Assembly: GCF_023159225.1 (NCBI RefSeq)
Contig: NC_063173.1
Coordinates: forward strand, 11,198,852-11,262,851
Reading direction: 5' to 3'
Source of the DNA: Perognathus longimembris pacificus
Lineage: Eukaryota; Chordata; Mammalia; Rodentia; Heteromyidae
Length of the DNA stretch: 64,000 nt
Numbering within the stretch: position 1 is the first letter of the stretch; each line of letters opens with the position of its first letter. Of this stretch, positions 57,560 through 64,000 are shown one piece after another. The notes beneath the pieces were generated by a model, which did not search any database, was not told the origin of the DNA, and saw only the letters and a program-made list of their open reading frames with translations. The translations under genes were made by a program, and so were the position numbers.

Positions 57560-58206
57560 CTTCACCACAACAAATTATGACTTTGCATAATTTTGATCAG
57601 TTACTTTGGCCAAGTAATACTTAAAAACCAATTAGATATTCATTTTTTATTATCTTCTCTCATAAGCCACTGTGAAAGATCAATGCAATATGATTTTAGT
57701 TGTTCAGACCATATGCTTTGATTTTAGAATAAACCTTAGCAAAAATACTATCTGCTGTTGCTGTTCAGTCATGTCTCTGTTCAAATACAGAAAGCTGAGG
57801 CGTTACCTAGGGAATCATAGCAGAAAAGCTCAGCTGCAATCAAATCTCATTTCACTATCCTATTTAAGGGTGTTTCACCTAGATGATGTAATTCTACGGC
57901 AAAAAAGAAAGTTAATTAAGCCAAGCTAAGCTCTTTCAGTGTTGTTAACCCACTCAATAATACAAAGGTTTTAAAAAATAGTTGTTTTCTGGAGTCTTAA
58001 GCTCCCATTTCCTACATGGGGAGCAGGAAATTTTTTTCTCTCTTACTCATTTCTCTCTCCTTTAACCCTGTCCTATTTTCCTCTACCTTAACTGGGTTAT
58101 GTTAAAATAAATCCATGTTAAAACTAAAAAATTAATGAAGAATATACTAGCCATTTTCTGTCAACCCAAACTGAATGAAGTTTTTGTTTTTCCTTATTAA
58201 AAAACA
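57560..58206. other. RAB6A intron 1, unique stretch
   Basis: Unique sequence with an 85-codon plus-strand frame (57,672-57,929) that shows no splice context or family resemblance; a possible conserved non-coding element. Confidence 0.45.
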
Positions 58207-58320
58207 ATCCGAACACAGTAATACACAGTAGTACACATCAGCAGTAGTACCAGCTATAGAACAGACTGAGGTAGGGGTATCCCTTGAGCTCAAGAGTTTG
58301 GAATCAGCCTGAACAAACAA
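58207..58320 (+). mobile_element. B1-like monomer
   Basis: agactgaggtaggggtatcc and ttgagctcaagagtttgg. Confidence 0.55.
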
Positions 58321-58397
58321 GCACATATAACTAATGGAAACAAGAGGTTTTTTCCTTCATTAAAAAGAGCAAATAACTTATTCCTAAATTTTTAGGA

Positions 58398-58604
58398 TTT
58401 TTTTTTTTTTTGCCAGTCCTGGGCTTGGACTCAGGGCCTGAACACTGTACCTGGCTTCTTTTTGCTCAAGGCTAGCACTCTGCCACTTGAGCCACAGTGT
58501 CACTTCTGGCTATTTTCTATGTATGTGGTTTTGGGGAATCGAACCCAAGGCTTCATGTATACGAACGAGGCAATCACTCTTGCCACTAGGCCATATTCCT
58601 ATCC
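58398..58604 (-). mobile_element. IDL-Geo SINE
   Basis: Full-length with a 4-base duplication (cgaacgag) in the left half. Confidence 0.84.
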
Positions 58605-58744
58605 CAGGGTTTTCTTGATAAAATTCAGTTATAAATTTCTTGTTCTGCTTTTCTGAAGGGGAGGAACATACTGTGTACGATGTTTAAACTAGGAAACTTG
58701 TCAAGATTTGTTTTATGGTCCAGAAAATATTTTCCTCCCCTCCC

Positions 58745-58822
58745 CCTTGGCAGCAGTGCTGGGCATCAAACTGAGGGTTTTATTCATATTAGGCAAGCAT
58801 TATTCTCCTACCCCAGCACTTG
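58745..58822 (-). mobile_element. ID-like monomer
   Basis: agtgctgggcatcaaactga to ccccagcactt. Confidence 0.5.
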
Positions 58823-59167
58823 TTTTCAATAATTCTACCTTTATATAACATTATCTTCATTTGTCCATTTAAACCTTAGATTGACAAAGAGGACTGCTTT
58901 CTAATTGTTTACTGCATTCATTAAGTATATAATCATATTAGCCACTTTGTATGTATTAAGCAGTCCTTGAGATAAAAACTATCTTATTTTACAAACCAAG
59001 AGGATTAATCTGTGCAAGTTACATTAATTTGTGCAAGTTACATATTTATTAAAGTATGAGTTGAAGAACTGGCAAATCCATAGAGATAGGAAATAGAGTA
59101 ATGATTGCCAGGGTCTAGGGGAAGAGAAGAAATGGTAGTTTGACTACTAAGTTGAAATCTCTCCCTC

Positions 59168-59268
59168 CCTTTTTTTGAGACAAAGTCTCACTATATTGCC
59201 CATATGCTAGCTTTCTGCCTTGGGTTCTCCCCTTAACCCAGTGCTGGGATTACAGATATGTACTATGA
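59168..59268 (-). mobile_element. B1-like monomer
   Basis: tttttttgagacaaagtctc to cagtgctgggattacagata. Confidence 0.7.
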
Positions 59269-59377
59269 TTTCTTCTTGAGAGAATGGGAAAATATTCTGA
59301 AATTTCTAGTGGTAATAGTTTTACAACTTAGTGGCTATACCAAGACATACTAAATTTTATTCTTTGAAAGGGTAAAT

Positions 59378-59680
59378 TTTTTCTTTGGGTTAAGGGGTCA
59401 AACTCAGGATTTTGCATGCCAAGCTAGTGCTTTACTACATCAGAAAGGGTGAATTTAAGCCTGGTGCTGGTGCCTCATTTCTCTAATCTTGCTACTCAGG
59501 AGACTGAGAACTGAGGATCATGGTTTGAAGCCAGCCTAGGTAACAAACTCCGTGAGACTAATCTGCACTTAACCACAAAAAACTGGAAGTGGAGCTGTGG
59601 TTTAAAGTGGTATAATGCTAGCCTTCAGCAAAAAGAGCTAGGAACAGCACTCAGGCCCTGAGTTCAAGCCCCATGCCTAA
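59378..59680. mobile_element. ID-like monomer (-) and B1-Geo SINE (+)
   Basis: A minus-strand ID-like unit (59,378-59,446) and a complete plus-strand B1-Geo (59,460-59,680). Confidence 0.68.
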
Positions 59681-59958
59681 CTAAACAAAAATAAAAGGGT
59701 GCGTCTTAAAGAATTGTATCTTGCATTTGGTTCATAATAGATTTGTTTCCTTATCTTGTATTTGAAGAATTAATTAATCACATGTGTAAGTAGATAGTTC
59801 ATGTGTATACATGTATGAGGGAGTGTTATACACACAAACACATTCTTAATTATGTTGTATAAGCTAGTCTAGAATAGACTGCTGCTTCAGCCTGTAAACT
59901 AGGATTATAATCATGCTCCACCATGCTTAGCTCTGTTACATATTTAAATTAATTTCTT

Positions 59959-60164
59959 GGGCTGGGAATATGGCCTAGTGGCAAGAGTGCTTGCCTTGTA
60001 TACACGAAGCCCTGGGTTCCATTCCCTAGCACCACATATACAGAAAACAGCCAGAAGTGGCACTGTGGCTCAAGTGGCAGAGTGCTAGCCTTGAGCAAAA
60101 AGAAGCCAGGGACAGTACTCAGGCCCTGAGTTGAAGGCCCAGGACTGGCCGGGGGAAAAAAAAA
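59959..60164 (+). mobile_element. IDL-Geo SINE
   Basis: Full-length; the A tail begins with a short G run. Confidence 0.86.
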
Positions 60165-60377
60165 GTAAGTTGGTTATAGAAAAACCGACTTTAAAGATAA
60201 TTTAAAAATATATAAAAAAATAAGATAAAACAAAAAAAGTCATTTCTTTTTAGATTGTTTCAAATAAGGTTGAAAAAATTTATACAACTCCTTAAGTTAG
60301 TTCCCTAACACTTAGGGATACCTTAAATGGTTTTTGCAGACTTTTCTATCTACCTAAGATATCAGCTTTTTCCCCCT

Positions 60378-60540
60378 TCTAATCCTGAAGCTCAGTGCCT
60401 CATGGCCTGGGCACTGTCCGTAAGCTTTCTTTTTTGCTCAAGGCTAATTTTCTACTACATGTTCAAGGCCAGTTTGTGCTGCATAGCAAGTTCTAGGCCA
60501 TGAGCTACATAGCAAGATTCCATTCCAGTATCCCCCCTTC
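60378..60540 (-). mobile_element. Geo and B1-like fragments
   Basis: A Geo piece (60,378-60,460) is followed by B1-like text (ttcaaggccagtttgtgctg) of the opposite sense. Confidence 0.5.
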
Positions 60541-61227
60541 AAGATGAAAGTTTTTACTTAGCCAATTTCTGTTTATACCAAAAATTTTTTATCAAAAAGT
60601 ATAACATTGTGGACCTAACAAATACATCATAATTTATAGCACCTAATAAGTGAGTCCTTTGTTTCCTATAAGATAGAAATCAAACACAGACTAGTTCTGA
60701 ACCAAAAGTGAACAGAAAACAAGTACTGCAGGCTGCCACATTAGGCAGAACGGCCCAGGCTCTAGTATACCTAATGGTTTTTTTGGAGAAAGGTTTTCCT
60801 CTCCATGCCTTTTCCAGGACAAGGAGGGAACTTTTAGCACGTTTGCTGCCATTTTGCACACAGCTCAAAATGTGCCCATGCCTGTATTATATTCCCCGTC
60901 CCTGTCCCCCCCATCCTACTATGCTAATGTATTACAATGACAGTATAATAAGGTTCAGAATCTGTATTGCCATCTTAGTGGTTACTGCTCTTAACCAGTA
61001 CCCAGCTTATTGCTTTTGTTTGCCTGCTTACAATTGGTACTACGGCTGTTTTGTAATTATGACCTTGTTGAAAAAGTAGGCTGTACACGGTTTTAAAATA
61101 TTAATTACTATTATGGTATTGTAGTGTTATAATGAACCATCTTATATGTGAATCTTTGTGTACGTCTAATTATTTCCTTCCTATCTGTTTATATTAGATG
61201 GCATGCTGGATTGAACTTGATGTTCCT
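60541..61227. other. RAB6A intron 1, unique stretch
   Basis: About 690 bases with no firm repeat call. A 123-codon frame (60,708-61,079) has no coding features beyond being open. Confidence 0.45.
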
Positions 61228-61460
61228 TTTTTTTCCAGTTTTTTATTGTTATTATAAAGGTAATATACAGAGGAATTACAGTTACGTAGGTCGGGTAATG
61301 AGCACATTTCTTTTTGGACAACGTCATCCCTTCCCTCATTCTCTCCCAGTTTTTCCCTTCCATCCCCAACCACAAGTTGAATAGTTCACTTTCAACATAG
61401 TGTCTAGTGAGTACCACCGCTTCATTTGTTTACCCTTTATCCCTCCATTTCTATGTCCTC
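61228..61460 (-). mobile_element. L1 3'-end fragment
   Basis: It is almost the same text as 13,551-13,790, in the same orientation, including ggacaacgtcatcc and the start of the tttttattgttattataaag tail. Confidence 0.68.
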
Positions 61461-61530
61461 CTCTTACCCTCTCAAATAAATAAATGAACAAAAAAAAAGC
61501 AAAAACAAAAACAAAAAAACAAGACCTTCT

Positions 61531-61762
61531 TGGGCTGGGAATATGGCCTAGTGGCAAGAGTGCTTGCCTCATGTGCATGAAGCCCTGGGTTTGATTCCCC
61601 AGCACCACATATATAGAAAACGGCCAGAAGTGGTACTGTGGCCCAAGTGGCAGAGTGCTAGCCTTGAGCAAAAAGAAGCCAGGGACAGTGCTCAGGCCCT
61701 GAGTCTAACGCCCAGGACTGGCAAAAAGAAATAACAAAATTAATAAAATAAAAAAATAAAAA
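61531..61762 (+). mobile_element. IDL-Geo SINE
   Basis: Full-length with an AT-rich tail; accttcttg lies on both sides. Confidence 0.86.
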
Positions 61763-61846
61763 AAAAACCTTCTTGTTTCCATTTCATGGAGTCATTTGGA
61801 TAAATGTTATTTCATGTATTTTTTTATATGATTAGATCACTTCCAA

Positions 61847-61955
61847 CTTTCTGGTGATTAAGAGTCTCACAGATTTTCCTGCCTAGGCTGGCTTGGAACT
61901 GCAATCCTTAGATCTCTGCCTCCTGAGTAACTATAGTTACAGGTGTAAGCCACCT
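61847..61955 (-). mobile_element. B1-like half of B1-Geo
   Basis: tctggtgattaagagtctca to ttacaggtgtaagccacc; the Geo half is missing. Confidence 0.65.
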
Positions 61956-62128
61956 ATAATGATGGCTGATGCTTACTATTTTGATAAGACCAAGTAGCCC
62001 AAAAAGTGGTCCTGGTACTCCCCACTCATGGAATATGAATATTCTTATTTTCTTCAGGTTTTCATATGGTATATGAAAAGGGGGTAAGGTAAAGCCCAAG
62101 ATCTGGTCTTTAAAAATTGATTGAAGCA

Positions 62129-62341
62129 GGGCTGGGGATATGGCCTAGTGGCAAGAGTGCTTGCCTCCTATACATGAGGCCCTGGGTTCAATTCCCCAGC
62201 ACCACATATACAGAAAATGGCCAGAAGTGGCGCTGTGGCTCAAGTGGCAGAGTGCTAGCCTTGAGCAAAAAGAAGCCAGGGACAGTGCTCAGGCCCTGAG
62301 TCCAAGCCCCAGGATTGGCCAAAAAAAAAAAAAAAAAAAAA
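62129..62341 (+). mobile_element. IDL-Geo SINE
   Basis: Full-length; the TSD aaaattgattgaagca is exact on both sides. Confidence 0.9.
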
Positions 62342-62724
62342 AAAATTGATTGAAGCAAAGTCTTAATCATGCTAAAATATGAATAGCTGGGTATGTTTTT
62401 TATTCCCTCAAAAAAAACTTTAGGGGAACATTAAAGGTATTTACCCATTTTCTTTGTAATTGATGTGATTTTTTGAATTTGTTCTATTGAGCCTGTCAAG
62501 CTACTAGAAACTAGAAAAAATAGATGTGTGTTTTACTTTTGGAGAATGTATTTATTAGTAAGGAAATTTTTGACCTCCTATTTCCCTAAAAACTATGATT
62601 TTTAAAAAAATGCAATTGTGGATCTTTGAGACTTCCCTGCCAGACAGCTGAAAAGATCTAATCTGATTCTGTGATAAATTTATAAACAACTTTTCATATC
62701 TGTTTCTCACTCATATAATCTGGG

Positions 62725-62963
62725 TTTTTTTTTCCTTGTCATTTGTAGGGCTTGAACTCAATGCCCTGGCACTGTCCCTGAGTTGATTTGCTCAAGGCTA
62801 GCACTCTAGCAGTTTGAGCCACACTGCCACTTCCGTTTTTCTGGTGGTTAATTGGAAATAAGAGTCTCACAGATTTTCTTGCCCTGGCTGGTTTTGAACA
62901 GCAATCCTTAGATCTCAGCCTCCTGAGTAGCTAGCATTATATGTGTGAGCACCAGTGCCTGGC
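62725..62963 (-). mobile_element. B1-Geo SINE
   Basis: Both halves complete. Confidence 0.78.
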
Positions 62964-63177
62964 TATAATCTAGTTCTTGAAATGATTGTTTTCCTGCATT
63001 CTCCTCTTAGAACTTTGTTTTGTTTTTTTTACTCTGAGTGATTATTCTTTGATTCACTAATGAAGTAGACCTGCACCTCTCTGGATTCTCTTGTCAGGGC
63101 CCAAATAAGTGTCTACTTGTCCTTTTGTGAATTAGGGATATCACCATATTTTTTCCCTCCATTCTATCTTTATTTTC

Positions 63178-63184
<7 letters not shown>

Positions 63185-63249
<65 letters not shown>

Positions 63250-63420
63250 CAGTCCTGGAGCTTGAACCTGGTGAGCCATAGTTCCGCTTCTGGTTTTTTT
63301 GGTGGCTAATTGAAGGTAAGAGTCCCATGGACCTTCTTGCGCAGGTTGGCTTTGAACTGTGATCCTCTATCTCAGCCTTCTGAGCATTAAGATTACAGGT
63401 GTGAGACACCAGCACCTTGC
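63185..63420 (-). mobile_element. (GT)n microsatellite joined to a B1-Geo SINE
   Basis: About 55 bases of GT, then (GTAT)n, pass directly into an antisense B1-Geo (63,249-63,420) lacking about 50 bases of its Geo half. It lies 230 bases before RAB6A exon 2. Confidence 0.82.
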
Positions 63421-63647
63421 TTCTCAACTCTTAACTAAATACTTTAACAAAATTCTTATTAATCTGAAGATTTTTGTGTGTTTTTAGAAAAAGTTACGTT
63501 GGCAAGCTTGGTACTAGATAATTTTTAATTACCACTGCCACTTCAGATATTATTTTTCATTGCATTTAATTTGCAGTTTTCTGTAGAATTGCCTAAGAAC
63601 CCAGTGAAATTTTTCACTGAACAAATCTGTTTTTCTTTTCATTTCAG

Positions 63648-63706
63648 TTGGAAAGACATCTTTGATTACCAGATTCATGTATGACAGTTTTGACAACACC
63701 TATCAG
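63648..63706 (+). CDS. RAB6A: RAB6A coding exon 2
   Basis: The acceptor is a pyrimidine-rich tract ending tttcag, and the donor is CAG|gtattt. The exon completes Val24 and encodes [19 protein letters not shown]. This supplies the P-loop Lys and Thr (GKT) that bind the nucleotide phosphates and Mg2+, then helix 1 and the start of switch I. Every residue matches the RAB6 family. The 59-nt length and phases (1 in, 0 out) fit exon 1. The next exon, carrying the switch I threonine and beyond, is past the right edge. Confidence 0.96.
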
Positions 63707-64000
63707 GTATTTTGTTGTTGCCAATTTATTAGTGTTTTGTTACAAATAATTCTCAAATTGTTTTTTTAAAGTTTATTTACCTGTAGTAATGGATGTAAAA
63801 ACAAGACTCTAACATCTGTAAGATGCTATATAAATACTTAGTATAAATGATTTTTATCCATGGTCTTCAGCCTTACTCAATTTTGTTGTCTTTCAGTCTC
63901 TATTGAATGATTGTCTTTAAAATCATCAGGTAGGGAATTAGACATGATAAGTATTCCCTCATAAAGAATACATCCAAGTATTGTTTTCTGTAGCATTTTG
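63707..64000 (+). other. RAB6A: Start of RAB6A intron 2
   Basis: Non-repetitive AT-rich intron sequence runs to the window edge; no exon or repeat was recognised in it. Confidence 0.85.

Noticed and set aside
60708..61079. 123-codon ORF within RAB6A intron 1
   Set aside because: No recognisable family, no Kozak or splice support; treated as chance.

Overview
This is mammalian nuclear DNA from a rodent, and the repeats point to the superfamily Geomyoidea (kangaroo rats, pocket mice, pocket gophers). More than 40 copies of a dimeric SINE are present: a tRNA-Ala/ID-like left half joined to a right half of the kind described as IDL-Geo, which is reported only from geomyoid rodents. The species cannot be decided from the sequence alone. 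There are no bacterial-type operons, CRISPR arrays or phage. Most of the window is intron or intergenic DNA, and nearly all of the short ORFs are chance readings of SINEs or CpG islands.

Two protein-coding genes are supported, head to head. On the minus strand, MRPL48 (mitochondrial ribosomal protein mL48) has its first four coding exons at 23,859-23,879, 13,242-13,294, 11,554-11,591 and 2,913-3,001. They join in frame with consensus splice sites to give the N-terminal 67 residues; the rest of the gene lies beyond position 1. Its promoter is a CpG island at about 23,550-24,060. On the plus strand, RAB6A (Golgi small GTPase) has coding exon 1 at 39,149-39,218 and exon 2 at 63,648-63,706. They are separated by a 24.4 kb intron 1, and the gene continues beyond 64,000. 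Its promoter is a large CpG island at about 38,040-39,520. MRPL48 and RAB6A are also divergent neighbours in human, which supports RAB6A over its paralogue RAB6B.

Layout: 1-23,860 is MRPL48 introns and exons, packed with SINEs. 23,550-24,060 is the MRPL48 CpG island. 24,060-38,040 is intergenic and holds an unassigned CpG-rich, promoter-like patch at 30,100-30,500 and a long inverted repeat at 36,728-37,462. 38,040-39,520 is the RAB6A promoter, 5'UTR and exon 1. 39,219-63,647 is RAB6A intron 1, again SINE-rich, with old antisense L1 fragments. The last 300 bases start intron 2.

The repeats fall into several layers: ancient MIR and L2 pieces; old L1 3' ends; 3' ends of several younger L1 lineages; 7SL/B1-like monomers; a composite SINE that joins a B1-like left half to the same tRNA-like Geo right half (called B1-Geo here, a descriptive label of mine); and IDL-Geo in at least three age classes. 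Many elements are nested and flanked by clear target-site duplications (TSDs), so the order of insertion can be read. SINE boundaries below are good to roughly 5-15 bases.
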